Assembly: GCA_025200525.1 (NCBI GenBank)
Contig: CM045763.1
Coordinates: 65,855,018 to 65,919,017 of the forward strand
Direction of reading: 5' to 3'
Source of the DNA: Camellia lanceoleosa
Taxonomy: Eukaryota > Streptophyta > Magnoliopsida > Ericales > Theaceae
Length of the DNA stretch: 64,000 bases
Shown here: piece by piece, positions 35,683 through 46,852 of the stretch
Layout of the letters: each line of letters starts with the position of its first letter
Numbering within the stretch: the first letter of the stretch is position 1
Notes under the pieces: model-generated
Told to the model about the DNA's origin: nothing
The model's input: the letters and a program-made list of their open reading frames with translations, nothing else
Database searches by the model: none
Position numbers and translations under genes: made by a program

Positions 35683-37211
35683 CATGCACACATTGCTTTG
35701 AATTTCCTTGCCATACATTGTCTGTCCTCTGCTGCTGCCAAAAACAGGTTTCTGCAGGAAGAAATGGCCGGCCGGCCAAATACAGTGCCGACCGGCCATC
35801 AATTACCAGCCGATGGTGTAACTTTTGGCCGATAAGTCCATCCCTATGGCCGGTGAAATTGGATTGTGGCCGGTGGTACCCCAGAGCACTCAGAGGGTGA
35901 CTAAAAATGGGTCTGGGGATTTTCAGAATTTTCAAAGGAGCAGGGCAGTGTAAAAAGAGGCAACAGTGGCATGGCACGGGTTTCCAGGCGAGGCGAGTTG
36001 AAGCATGCATCATCCTAGCATTCTGAGGCGGGGCTGCGGCCATCCTCTCTTTGCATTTGATTTGTTAATTAAATAGAAGATATGTAATATTTAATTAGTT
36101 AGAAGAGTTAATTATTTATTTGTTTTGTAATATTTATTCGGACCCTCCGAGCGAGGGCGTATTTGTAATAAGTGTGCATGAGTGTGTGTATGTCTTCCAA
36201 CCCCACGTCTTTCTTCTCTTTTATTTACTAGCTTTAGATGGTTAGTGTAGGGCATGTTTTAATTAGCATAATAGCATGTTTTCATACATTCATTCGTTTT
36301 GCATGTACCGGGCTCGGCGCATCATGCTAACTGCATTGTATTTCAATTCCAAATTGAATACATGTTATTTGTTGCATGTCATATGCCATGTTTAGAATAG
36401 TCGAGCCTGTCTAGATTGCATCCTTGCATGTGTTGCATTAGTCATTTTAAACATAAACTAGGATCATGCATATGATTACTAACTAGTTTTTGTTTTGGGT
36501 TGGAGTACTAGGTAAGCTTTTGTGCTTTAGCATGCCACATGCGTGTGAATGTTGCCATGATAGCATGATTACCATGAGGCTAGCTGCTCATGTGATATAA
36601 CTGCTCGAATGCCTGTGGGTGGAGGTTAGGTTACTTAAATTGGAACAATGCATTGAATGCGAATTTTAAGCCCACTTGAGGGTGGCAAAATTCATGTCTT
36701 AGCCTACTTGCGGGTAGCACCATCAAACCATTTTCAAAAAAAAAAAAACAAACATGAAATGTTTTGTTCCAATTTAGGCGGCTTAATCTATACTTGTTTG
36801 CTGTGCGCATCACGTAGTAAATCTAGGCTAATAACCGGAATAAGAACGCATAATGTTTTCAAAATTAGATATCATGGTTAGTAGAGGCCGATCTTTGGTC
36901 GGGCGAGCGGGGGTGCTCATAGTTGACCTTTCCCAATCGTACCCAAGTTTCCGAGCCGAGGCAACTTTGGTGATGACAGACACGTGGCCTTAGGCAAATG
37001 AGTCAGGGTTTCCTAAATTTCTCCAAAAATAAAACATTTAGGTGGCGACTTTGTATCTGGCAAAGCAGTCCATGTTTGGCGCTTCTTCACAAAAATCTGT
37101 TTTCCAAAACAATTTGCCAGATTTGGACTCTTTGGTTCAGATTAAGAACCATGACAAATTGAGTCCGAACTATAGCACAGAGGCCCTCACGCGGGTCGCG
37201 TCTATAGATAG

Positions 37212-37506
37212 GTGCTTCCCTCAGTACATGACCTCTCAGTTCCCGTTCTCTCAGACCTGGAGTAAGTAGTCCTGGAAGTCCACGATTGAGTGTTGCCTAT
37301 TCTAAGACTCCTACTTTCTGCTTGCGATGGTGTGGTATGCCTACCACGATCTTCCGAGTGGCGAGCGGGCGTGTTGCCTTTGCGCCCCTCTCTTGTCGCA
37401 CCCCTTTTCCTTTTATCTGGCGCTTCATTGACTCCATGTCTGTCGCCATCCTCCTTATTAACTCGTCCTGCTCATTCACGCGATCCTCCAGAACTTGAGG
37501 GTCCAT
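37212..37506 (-). pseudogene. Tat element 1 gag, N-terminal part
   Basis: This is the displaced start of gag. The frame from 37506 reads MDPQVLEDRVNEQDELIRRM, a short amphipathic helix typical of Tat gag N-termini, to a stop at 37297, and continues to 37212. The ATG lies about 270 bp inside the 5' LTR. The rest of gag lies 8 kb away because of the nested LTRs. The start is taken near 37500 at the MDPQ codon. Confidence 0.7.
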
Positions 37507-37755
37507 CTTCTGCCTCTATCTTTCAGGACTTTGAGAGCGACGGGGACTGTCGCCCTGTCTCCCCTTTGCATCCCTCCGGGGGTTCTGTCGTTGGGGTTCT
37601 AAATCCGCCATGGAGGGATAGAAGGTAAACCTTCGCGCCTCCCACCCCTCTCTGGGGTTTTCCCATCAATAGCTGATTGCGGCAAGTTTTCATTGTGCGC
37701 TATTGCTTCCAACTAGAGAGGAAAACTTGATCAAGAGGTTTTGTTCTTTGTGGAA

Positions 37756-37775
37756 TTCCTACAGACGACGCCAAT
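37756..37775 (-). promoter_or_regulatory. Primer-binding-site region
   Basis: Directly inside the 5' LTR the minus strand reads ATTGGCGTCGTCTGTAGGAA. This is one or two bases from the ATTGGCGCCGTCTGTGGGAA seen after many plant gypsy LTRs. The priming tRNA is not assigned. Confidence 0.65.
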
Positions 37776-38513
37776 TGTACGAGCACAAAATAATGTTCTC
37801 GTATAATCCTGTTGATCCAGTTTGCGCTTCTCCAAACGTCGTCGCTTTATTTCCTAAAAACACAAACGTAAGCTAGCCAGCGGGTGTATACCAGATACCT
37901 CTCCGATGCCTAAGTCAGCAAAATAGACAAATAGACAAAAGCTTTGTGTACTCCGAAAATCAAAGTTGTGTGTTATTCTACATAGGTTCTGTTGTGAGCT
38001 TTTTATAATTTTTGCCTGGCATAATCCTAGTAGGACTCTTATTCCTCCATGTAGAATCCTCCTAGGAATCACACTCCTGAAAGATAATGTTTATCCTTCA
38101 ACACCTCCCTCACTGCTTAAACCAAGTGAGATGGTTTTACCTCGGTTAGATGATAGTATGACTGAGCTAACACTAGCCCTTTGTCATACTTAATCCAGCA
38201 CCTTTACATGCAACACATATCTCGGCTCTTGTTCACTTGTACCTTGGTTTTGTCTGTTGAGATCGAGCTAACTATAGTAAGCTTTGACCGAGCTAACAAG
38301 AGCAAGGTCCACCATAAGAAGCCCAAATACCTCGGCTCCGAATACTATGACCGAGCTAATTATCACCACTCCGATTGTGGTGACTGTAACCATACTTGGA
38401 CCGAGCTAACACTAAGGTCCACTCGCTAAGCCCTTTTCACCACGGCCCATAGAACGACCTATTATTACGCCTTGGCTTAGCTCGGCCTTAATGCCCATAA
38501 AAACTCCCTCTTA
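37776..38513 (-). repeat. 5' LTR of Tat element 1
   Basis: This is the partner of 18483-19221 (738 against 739 bp). Its outer end reads CTCTTA rather than CTCTCA, a C-to-T change that destroys the canonical CA terminus. The TSD GTGTC follows directly. Confidence 0.88.
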
Positions 38514-38518
38514 GTGTC

Positions 38519-39030
38519 CAAAATCTATAAATTTCTATCATGAAATCCACCACACATAAAGGAAATCTTGAAATGTGTGTGTGTGTGTTTTATTTTATTT
38601 ACTTTCACGAGTTGCACGTGGCTAAAAACTTTCTAGATATTTTAGCTTAATTTGAGAGTCAATTTAAAGTTTTTATTATAAGTTAAAATTTATCCTCATT
38701 TAGTGAATGCATTTGGCTTAAAACAAAAGCCAAAGTGACAATTCCTCTCCCCCCCTCCCCAAAAAAAAAAAGACTGATTTGTGTTGCCATTGGGCATTAT
38801 ATGAACAACACATTGATAATTTTGCATTTAGAAGCCAAAAATGTAATAAAGTTATCAAGCATCATTATCGAAAATTCATTAGGAAAAAAAAAACACTATG
38901 GTGTGCCAGAAAGCTCGGGGGCCATTGTTGATTATATAAAGTTTATTTTTATTTTTATTTTTTATTATTAGATGAGTTTTGTAGTTCTAAACATTGAAAG
39001 GCTATTTTTCTTTTGAAAAATATTTGAGGG
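38519..39030. other. Non-coding spacer
   Basis: AT-rich sequence with a C-rich and A-rich run at 38747-38771. No gene is seen. Confidence 0.5.
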
Positions 39031-39151
39031 CCACAAAATCAGTGGCTCAAATGGCTTGAAATTGTCAAAACGACATTATTTTGCGTCGTTTTGCACCCAA
39101 AACGACATCGTTTTGACAGTTTCAAGCCATTCGAGCCACTGAATTTTGGGT
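39031..39151. repeat. Short foldback with AAAACGAC core
   Basis: The left arm 39031-39074 (CAGTGGCTCAAATGGCTTGA .. GTCAAAACGAC) is repeated inverted at 39107-39151 with a few mismatches. The 30-bp loop contains CGTCGTTTTG and its complement. It may be a tiny MITE. Confidence 0.6.
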
Positions 39152-39715
39152 CACCAACCATTGTTGTTTTCTTTTTTCATTTGTCTTTATTTTTTCCATT
39201 TATTTTTATGGGATTCATTCTATATCTTATTTGCAAATTTTTGTTTAGGTTTTTTTTTACACAACTAAGTGGGATTACCTTAATTGGTCACTCATATAAA
39301 CTCTCAATTAAAAAGATAAATGGCCAATCATTGTCAAAAACAAAATTTAATTATTTGTTTCTCACAAAAATGCTATAGACCTAGATTTCTTGTCCCAGAT
39401 TATTCTGGATAAAGTATTTGTATGATGGAATTTAATTAGTACAGTATGGGTTCAAAATGTGAGTCGTAGATTGATATTTCTAGATAAAATTTAGGATAAT
39501 TTTTTTTGTAATTTTAGCATTACTTTTTTTTTTCCTCGTGAAGGAGTCTCATCTTTAAGTTATTTATTTCTTCCTTATTTTGGGAATTTTATTTGTATTG
39601 ATGTTGTGTTTGTTAGTATTGGCCTTACTAATTTGTGTTATTTAACTTTTTTTCGTAATTGATTGTTCAGTTTGATATAATTTTATAATATTTATAAATT
39701 TCCAGCTAATGGACA

Positions 39716-39765
<50 letters not shown>

Positions 39766-39953
39766 GATTTTTACACAATCATTATCATATGGTAAAAATC
39801 TCAATTAATTTGAATTTTAAAATTAAAATTTTAATAGCCCTAAAGTAGGTTTCCCTGACACTAGAGCTAATTTTTGCTTAGAAATTAACTTAATATAAAG
39901 GTAGGATAAGGCTTCCTGAAAAAAGAAATTAAGAATGCAAGTTAAGGCAAATA
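39152..39953. other. AT-rich spacer with a (TTA)n microsatellite
   Basis: A TTA repeat of about 17 units lies at 39716-39766. The remainder is AT-rich and non-coding. Confidence 0.7.
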
Positions 39954-40221
39954 CACTACAAAAAATTAAAGTTTTAGAGACAATTATTTTTTAGGGATCA
40001 AATATTTTTGTTGCAAAAAATGTCATTATTGTTGAGGATACTAACTCTGCAACATCTACTAACTTTGCAGCACCTACTCAGCTCAACTCAGAACCTGAAC
40101 CTACTCAGCTCAATCGTCCATCTCTTCCTCAGCTCAATCAGCTCAAAAAGAGTTCTATCAGCTCAAGTTTACCATGTAGCTCAACTGCTTTGCTAACCAC
40201 ACCAATGGTGGTTAAAGAGTT

Positions 40222-40379
40222 TGTTAGAAGATTTGTTACTAGTTATTAACACACGTGTAAATCAGTTAGACTGATTAGTTCGGTTATTAGATACATATCT
40301 GTTGTATATGAATAGCTATATAAATAAGTGATCAAGCATCACTGATAATTCAAGAAATGAGATAATGATATTTTCTACA
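40222..40379 (+). repeat. 5' LTR of the copia element
   Basis: TGTTAGAAGAT .. TTTTCTACA, 158 bp, is followed at once by the primer-binding sequence. It contains TATATAAATAAG near 40317. No matching 3' LTR is found after the coding region. Confidence 0.7.
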
Positions 40380-40391
40380 TGGAATCAGAGC
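40380..40391 (+). promoter_or_regulatory. Copia primer-binding site
   Basis: TGGAATCAGAGC differs by one base from TGGTATCAGAGC, the usual copia site complementary to initiator tRNA-Met. Confidence 0.75.
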
Positions 40392-40418
40392 TTTTAAGCT
40401 CTTACGAGCAAGATAACA

Positions 40419-43400
40419 ATGGCCACTACTTCATCTCTTTCATCTTCCATTCTATCAAATTTAACTCTTCTAATTTCGAATCTTTCTTCTTTTGTTACTG
40501 TAAAGCTAGATTCAACAAACTTTATCATTTGGAAGAGTCAAATCTCCAACATTCTTCGTGCTACCAATCTTTTGGGATATGTTGATGGTACAGTTCCTTG
40601 TCCTTCTTCTACAATCATTGATAATACTGGTATTGAATATGCAAATCTAGATTTCCTTCAATGGAATTTAATCGATGCACATCTTTTAAGTTGTCTTACT
40701 GCAACGTTATCACCTTCTATTTACTCCACTGTTCTTCAATTTCATCCTTTGTCTTTGAAGTATGGTCTGCACTCAATAAGAAATTCACTTCACTCTCACG
40801 ATCTCATATACATTAGCTCAAGAATAAATTGAACTCTGTTGTTAAGAAATCTGATTCCATGGAGACTTTTCTCTCAAAGATTCAAAAGATCGTTAATCAA
40901 TTGGCTCTTGCTTCAGTAGTTATTGATGATGAGGATCTCTTTCTGTTAACGTTGAATGGTCTGCCAGATGAGTTTGATGCATTTAAAACTACAATCAGAG
41001 CTAGATCTGGTACTATCTCTATGGAAGATTTGTCTTCTTTCCTGTGTTTTGAAGCAATTCATATAGATGCTAAGACTAAGAAGCTATCCGAGCTAACAGT
41101 TGCATTTTCCTCAGTGAAACAAAGTTTTTCGCCACAATCTTCTACTCAGTTTCAAACTAGAGGCCATAATTTTGGCTATTCTAGAGGTCGCAATTCTTTT
41201 CAGAGTAACAGGAAAAACAGATTTTATAAAGGCAATAGCAGATCTAGCAATGGTACTGGCAGATTCACCACTTCTACTAGAGGCAGAGGGAGATTTTCTT
41301 TTTCTCATTCTCAGTCTAATCTGATTTGTCAGATTTGTGGTCGATTTGGTCACTTGGCTCTTGATTGTTGGCATAGAATGGACTCTTCCTATCAGTCTTC
41401 CCCATCTTCTCCTCAAAATCAGGATTCACATACTACTATGCCTAATTCCACATCTAGAGCTTTTGTTGCCTCATCTAATGATACATATTCATCTGCTTTT
41501 CCAGGTCCATGGTATTTGGACTCTGCTGCCACTGCCCATATCACTAATGACTTGTCTAATCTCACATGCTATCAACTATATCAAGGGGCAAATCAGGTTA
41601 CTATTGGAGATGGAAGTTCAGTGCCTATTACTCATACTGGTAATGGAAGTTTACCTACTCCTCATTATTCCTTCCGCCTTAAAAATATTCTGCATTCACC
41701 TTTAATTTCCTCCAATCTGGTTTTAGTTCAAAAACTAGCTCAGGATAATCACTATGTTATCATTTTTGATGATTCTAACTTTGTGATTCAGGACAAATTT
41801 ACTAAGAAGGTCCTTCACAAGGGAACTAACATCCATGGTATTTACCAGTTTATTCTATCTACTTCATCTCTGTTTGATTTTCATGCTTACATAACAAAGA
41901 CTAATTCTGAATCTGCTACTCTTTGGCATAATCGATTGGGCCATCCTTCATCCTTAAAGTTTCATCATCTCAAATAATACTTGCAGCTGAAATCTCTTCA
42001 TTATGATAGTCTAGATTGTGTAGATTGTTGTGTTGCCAAAAGCCATAGGCTTCCTTTTCACTTGTCAAATACTACTGTAAATAAGCCTCTTTCTCTCATT
42101 CATAGTGATGTATGGGGCCCTTTCCATTCTTCTTCTACTTTCAAGTATTGTGTTCTTTTTGTTGATGAATTCAGTAAGTTCACTTGGTTATATCCATTGA
42201 CTTACAAAAGTGAAGTGTATGATAAATTCTTAGAATTTAAAGCCCATGCTGAGAAACAATTTGAGACTGTTTTGAAAATCTTTCGAATTGATAGTGGTAC
42301 TGATATTGTAATGCTAAAATGAAAATTTTTATTTTAACTCATGGTATTGTTCATCAGCATTCCTGTCCTTATACTCCACCACAAAATGGCACAGATGAGA
42401 CAAAGCATAGACATATCACAGAAACTGCTGTGTCTTTTACTTCATCACTCTTCTGTGCCTCTCAAATTCTGGTTTGAGGCCATAGCTATAGCCACTCACT
42501 TGATTAACAGACTTCCTTCCACTCAGTTAAATCATAAAACTCCGTTTCATGTCTTGTTTCACCATGTTCCTGATTATTCATTTCTTAAGGTGTTTGGTTG
42601 TCTTTGTTATCCTTGGTTTCCACAATACTCCTCTCATAAGCTACACCTTAAATCTCTTCCTTGTGTATTTCTTGGTTATCATCCTTTTGCTAGAGGTTAC
42701 AGATGTTTTGACTCTTCTTTTGGCAAATTTTATCTTTCAAGACATGTCATCTTTAATGAGTCTGTTTTTCCTTTTGTTGCTGCTTCTTCTTCTCTCTTTT
42801 CTTTACCTCAGCTTCAGTCCTTCTTTTGGTCTACTGTGTCTTCATCTAATCTTTCTTCTTCGAACTTGTCTCCATCTGTTTCTTCCTCCATTTCTGCTGC
42901 TGCTCTTAGTTATTCTTTTACTGCTCTTAGTTCTTCTTTTGCTGGTTCTAGTCCTAGGAGTCATTCTTCTTTCAATCAGCCTTCTGCTATCCCTTCTTAT
43001 TCTCCTATTTCTCCTCCACTTATTGCACCTCCTAATTTTTCTCTTACACCTGTACCTATTCCCATTTCATCAATTTCTATTAATTTGTCTCTTCCTCCTT
43101 ATTCTTCTTCTAATGTGCATTCTATGCTTACCAGATCCAAGTCTTCTTCACACTAATCCTCAGCCTTCTGTTACATCTCCTCATCTTTATTCTGATATTG
43201 AACCTTTTTCCTATAAGGAAGCTTTTCTTTTCCCTATTTGGCATAAAGCAATGACAGAAGAATTTTATGCCTTACATAAGCAACAGACTTGGTCCTTGGT
43301 TTCTCTGCCTTCAGATAAAAATGTTATTGGTTATAAGTGGGTGTTTCGGGTTAAAAGAAATTCAGATGGCACCATTGCTATACATAAGACTCGACTTGTT

Positions 43401-44650
43401 GCCAAGGGTTACCTTCAACAAGAAGGGATTGATTTTCAAGAAACTTTTAGCCCAGTGGCCAAACTTCCCACTATCAGAATTTTAATTTGCTTGGCTCTTC
43501 ATCATAGCTGGCCCTTAAAACAGATAGATATCTCTAATGCTTTCTTACATGGTATCCTAGAAGAAGAGGTGTTTATGCTTCAGCCATCTGGGTTTGTCAA
43601 TTCAGTTCATCCTCACTATGTCTGCCATCTCAAGAAAGCTTTATATGGCCTAAAACAGGCCCCAGAGCCTCGTACTCAACATTTTCAGCCTATCTACTCT
43701 CTCAGGGATTTCACAATAGCAAGTGTGACTCTTCTTTGTTCATTTAGAAATTGGGCACAAACCTTACTATTCTTTTGGTCTATGTTGATGATATATTGCT
43801 TACAGGCAATAATCCTTCTCATATTCAGTCCCTTATCTCTCATATGCACACAACTTTTTCCATGAAAGAACTGGGTGATCTATCATACTTTCTTGGCATT
43901 TCTATCACCACCACTACCTCAGGTTATGTTTTGTCTCAAACCAAATATGCTCAAGACATTCTCAAGAAAGCAGGTTTAGCTGAATGTAAGCCTTGTTCAT
44001 CTCCTATTTCTGTCAAGCCCACTTTTTCTCCAAATGCTGATCACTCCTTTCCTGATCCTGCCCTTTATCGTAGTCTAGTTGGTGCTCTTCAGTACCTTAC
44101 CATCACTAGACCTGACATTTCCTTAGCAGTCAATCAGTCTTGCCAACATATGCATTATCCCACAGTTGGTCACTTTGCTGCTGTGAAACGATTGCTTCAT
44201 TTTGTCACGGGCGCTCTTACTCATGGTCTGTCTTATTCCCCTAGTTCCTTTGAGGTTCATGCATTCTCTGATTCAAACTAGGCTGGTGATATCATTGATC
44301 GTAAATCCACTTCAGGCTATTGCATCTTTTTGGGCAGTAATCTTGTCTCTTGGTCAACCAAAAAGCAACCTACAGTTTCCAGATCTTCCACTGAGGCAGA
44401 ATACAGGTCCCTTGCTCATACTGTTGCTGAATTAGCTAGGATTGGTATGCTTCTTCAAGATCTGTCTGTTTCCTCTCCTGTGCTTCCTACACTCTGGTGT
44501 GATAATGTTTTCGTGATTGATTTGGTCTCCAATCCTGTTTTTCACTCACGATCTAAATACATTGAGGTCGATTGCCATTTTGTGCGTGATCAAGTTCTGG
44601 CTAAGAAGTTGGCTCTTCAGTACATTTATATCTTTAACAACGAAAATTAG
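40419..44650 (+). pseudogene. Ty1/copia gag-pol, broken and 3'-truncated
   Basis: The start is MATTSSLSSS at 40419, 40 bp after the LTR. Gag is frameshifted near 40830. The zinc knuckle CQICGRFGHLALDC is at 41327-41368, the protease WYLDSAATAH near 41512, and the integrase zinc region (HNRLGHPS .. CVDCCVAK) near 41930-42050. The integrase core starts HSDVWGPF and is frameshifted near 42320-42440. RT starts YKWVFRVKR near 43330, with NAFLHG, ALYGLKQAP and catalytic YVDD at 43781-43792, and is frameshifted near 43670-43740. RNase H has STEAEYRS near 44390. Stops occur at 41975, 42320 and 44279 (tryptophan to TAG after SDSN). The sequence ends inside RNase H at ALQYI. The remaining RNase H, polypurine tract and 3' LTR are missing. 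Confidence 0.88.
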
Positions 44651-44904
44651 ACATTAGTGATGAATTATTATCCTTTTGGGACTTAATGTTTTGTCTAAAA
44701 AAATAAACTATTTTAGAAGTCTATTTATTAGTGACATTTTCAAAATTTTGTCCCTAAAAGCCTTATTTTTGACTTTTCGGGATGGCCTTTAGCAACTATC
44801 ATTATGACGATAGAAATTGGTCTCTAAATGTCTTTTGTAACAAAATTTTCACTTTTAGAAACCAAAACATTTGGTTTCTAAGACTCTTATACGTTGTAGT
44901 GATA

Positions 44905-45380
44905 AATTATTTGTTTACTTGCAATATACCTTCATTATAATTTGTAAAAGATCAATAAAAAATAAATTTCATACAACAAACATCTTGATTTCTCTCTTAT
45001 TTAATTTTTTTTTTACATTACTAGTTAAATATATTATTATAATTGTGATTTATAGAGCTTCATTGTGGAACTTGTCGTGCCTCACATGCATCTCAAATTA
45101 GGGGTAGCCATGGGCCAGTTCAATCCCATTATTTTAAGATTTGGAATAAATATTTAGTTTATAAATTTTTGGACAGGACTTGAGATTGAAAATTCTAATT
45201 TAATCCGTTGTAAAATTTTAATTTTAATTTTTTTATGTATATATTTTTTTGGGCTTAAATTAAAATATTTGTTAAAAGACCTAAATTTACTTTACAATGA
45301 AGTTTTGTTAATGTTTCATATTCAAATAATTATTAAAAGAGTCTAAGCCATTTAATAGCTCTTCAAGATAAATGGGAAAT
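44905..45380. other. AT-rich non-coding spacer
   Basis: No gene or element end is seen. Confidence 0.5.
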
Positions 45381-45767
45381 GGGGTCACTGCTTTGCTAAA
45401 GGCACAATAGTGATTGTTGTGTCTCAATTTGAGGTGTATTATAGTCTTATTTTTATGATCAAAACCGTCATTTTGTAGGGTTTGTTGAGTACTTCATGCC
45501 TACCAAAAATCATATTAATCGGATATCAATAACTATATGATCAAAAACCAAAAAAATAAACAATAAGATTTTCTTTTGAGAAATAGCATGAAAAATATGT
45601 AATTCGATCATATAGTTATTGATATCTGATTAATATGATTTTTGGTAGGCATGAAGTACTCAACAAACCCTATAAAAGGATGGTTCGGATCATAAAAATA
45701 AGCCCATAATACACCTTAAATTGAGACACAACAGCCACTATTGTGCTTTTAGCACAGCAGTGACTCC
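45381..45767. mobile_element. Long foldback MITE (387 bp)
   Basis: Two arms of about 160 bp (45381-45540 and 45605-45767) are inverted copies around a 60-bp A-rich loop. The ends are GGGGTCACTGCTTTGCTAAA and, complemented, GGAGTCACTGCTGTGCTAAA. The inner arms read ATCAATAACTATATGATC and GATCATATAGTTATTGAT. The TSD is not clear. An RNA from it would be almost fully double-stranded. Confidence 0.8.
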
Positions 45768-45779
45768 ATCTCTAGATAT

Positions 45780-46380
45780 AAATGACAACAACAATAGCTG
45801 ATATCTATTAGTTGAGTGGCATATTTAAGAGTTAAAATGATCTAATGTCGAACTAGGCCGTACTTAAGATAACACAACATGTTTGCTTGGATTGATCAGA
45901 CAAAAAGGGAATTTATAATACAACGGATTGTTAGTGTTGAGATAAATAGTCCCTAGACTATTTGGTTGGAAATAATGTGTATCTCATGTTTATTTTATCA
46001 TGAAATTAGATATTTGGAAATGACATTTTAATAAATTTTATGTTTGATTAGAAAATTATAAAGAAGAATAACTCTTCAAAAGATCATTTTGTCCCTTTGA
46101 ATTGTTTACAATGGCAATGCTAAATTTGAAGTGTATATATATATATATATATTATTTTATTTTAGTAAGACCACTTTTAATTTTATTTAAATATGACATT
46201 AGAATTATATTTCCATTTATGATTTTGCTAATACGAAAAAGAAAAAAGGAAAAAAAAAAAAAGAAGAAAAAAGACTATCATATTTCATGAAATTAATTTA
46301 CGCATGTTTAAAAAAATCCAACATGTTTAAAAAAATGAAGAAATGGATGTTATATATTATTTCTTTTATTATGGGTATAT
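45780..46380. other. AT-rich non-coding spacer
   Basis: A TA repeat lies near 46134-46151 and an A-rich AAGAAA tract near 46235-46270. No gene is seen. Confidence 0.5.
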
Positions 46381-46389
46381 TTCTTTTTA

Positions 46390-46732
46390 GGATAAATTAA
46401 AAACACACCTCCTGAGATTTACTTAAATTATAAATTACCTCCTGTGGTTCTAGAAATTACATTGTGCCCCCAAAGATTTCTAATTTCATAACAAATAGGT
46501 TCTTTTATTAATAAATCATCAAGTAATTAATAGCTTTTAATAGTTAAAATTTTATTTCAATTAATAATTATGATAATTTTATTATTGTATGGGTGAACAG
46601 TTAGAAATTTTAATTTTTTAATTAATTCTGTTAAATAAAAAATTATGACAGGGAGGTATTTGTAATTTTCCAAATCACAGGGGACAATTCGTATTTTAAG
46701 CAAATTTCAGGGGATGTATTTATAACTTACCC
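46390..46732. mobile_element. Mutator-like MITE copy 2 (343 bp)
   Basis: A perfect 9-bp TSD TTCTTTTTA lies at 46381-46389 and 46733-46741. The TIRs are about 60 bp: left GGATAAATTAAAAACACACC, right complemented GGGTAAGTTATAAATACATC. It has the same length and interior as the copy at 15236-15578. Confidence 0.88.
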
Positions 46733-46852
46733 TTCTTTTTATTATGTTGCTAATACAAAAGAAGAAAGAAAAAAAAGAAAAGAAAAGAAAAGAAAAGAAA
46801 AGAAAGCGAAGATGATTATATATCACGAGATTGATTTATACATGTTTACAAA

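Larger units (their letters stand above)
29194..37206 (+). mobile_element. Solo LTR X (about 4.0 kb), split by LTR Y
   Basis: It starts TGTAGACACCCC just after GATAG (29189-29193) and ends GTCTATA (mutated from GTCTACA) just before GATAG (37207-37211). It consists of 29194-31686 and 35688-37206, the two halves of one LTR of about 4.0 kb. A TATA box (TATATAAG, 29849-29856) fixes the orientation. No ORF of retroviral type lies inside. It interrupts gag of Tat element 1. Confidence 0.88.
18483..38513 (-). mobile_element. Tat-lineage Ty3/gypsy retrotransposon 1, with nested inserts
   Basis: Two LTRs (18483-19221 and 37776-38513) bound the element, which is flanked by a 5-bp TSD GTGTC (18478-18482 and 38514-38518). 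On the minus strand the order is 5' LTR, PBS-like site, gag, protease, RT, RNase H, second RNase H, integrase, tandem repeats, an opposite-strand gene, then the 3' LTR. The second RNase H and the extra 3' gene are traits of the Tat/Ogre group. Removing the 8-kb nested LTR insert and the MITE leaves about 11.5 kb. Many stops show it is dead. Confidence 0.9.
39954..44901. mobile_element. CACTA element carrying a copia fragment
   Basis: The left terminus CACTACAAAAAATTAAAG (39954) and right terminus ending GTTGTAGTG (44901) are CACTA TIRs. A perfect 3-bp TSD ATA flanks them (39951-39953, 44902-44904). Only about 70 bp on the left and 260 bp on the right look like CACTA subterminal sequence (TTTTAGAGACAATT, TTAGTGAC, TTTCTAAGAC). 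No transposase is seen. The interior is mostly a copia retrotransposon that lacks its 3' end. Confidence 0.8.

Noticed and set aside
42549..43160. Very Leu-rich plus-strand open frame in the copia region
   Set aside because: It is the out-of-frame reading of the Ser/Pro-rich integrase C-terminus. Only the part after about 43160 is genuine RT frame.
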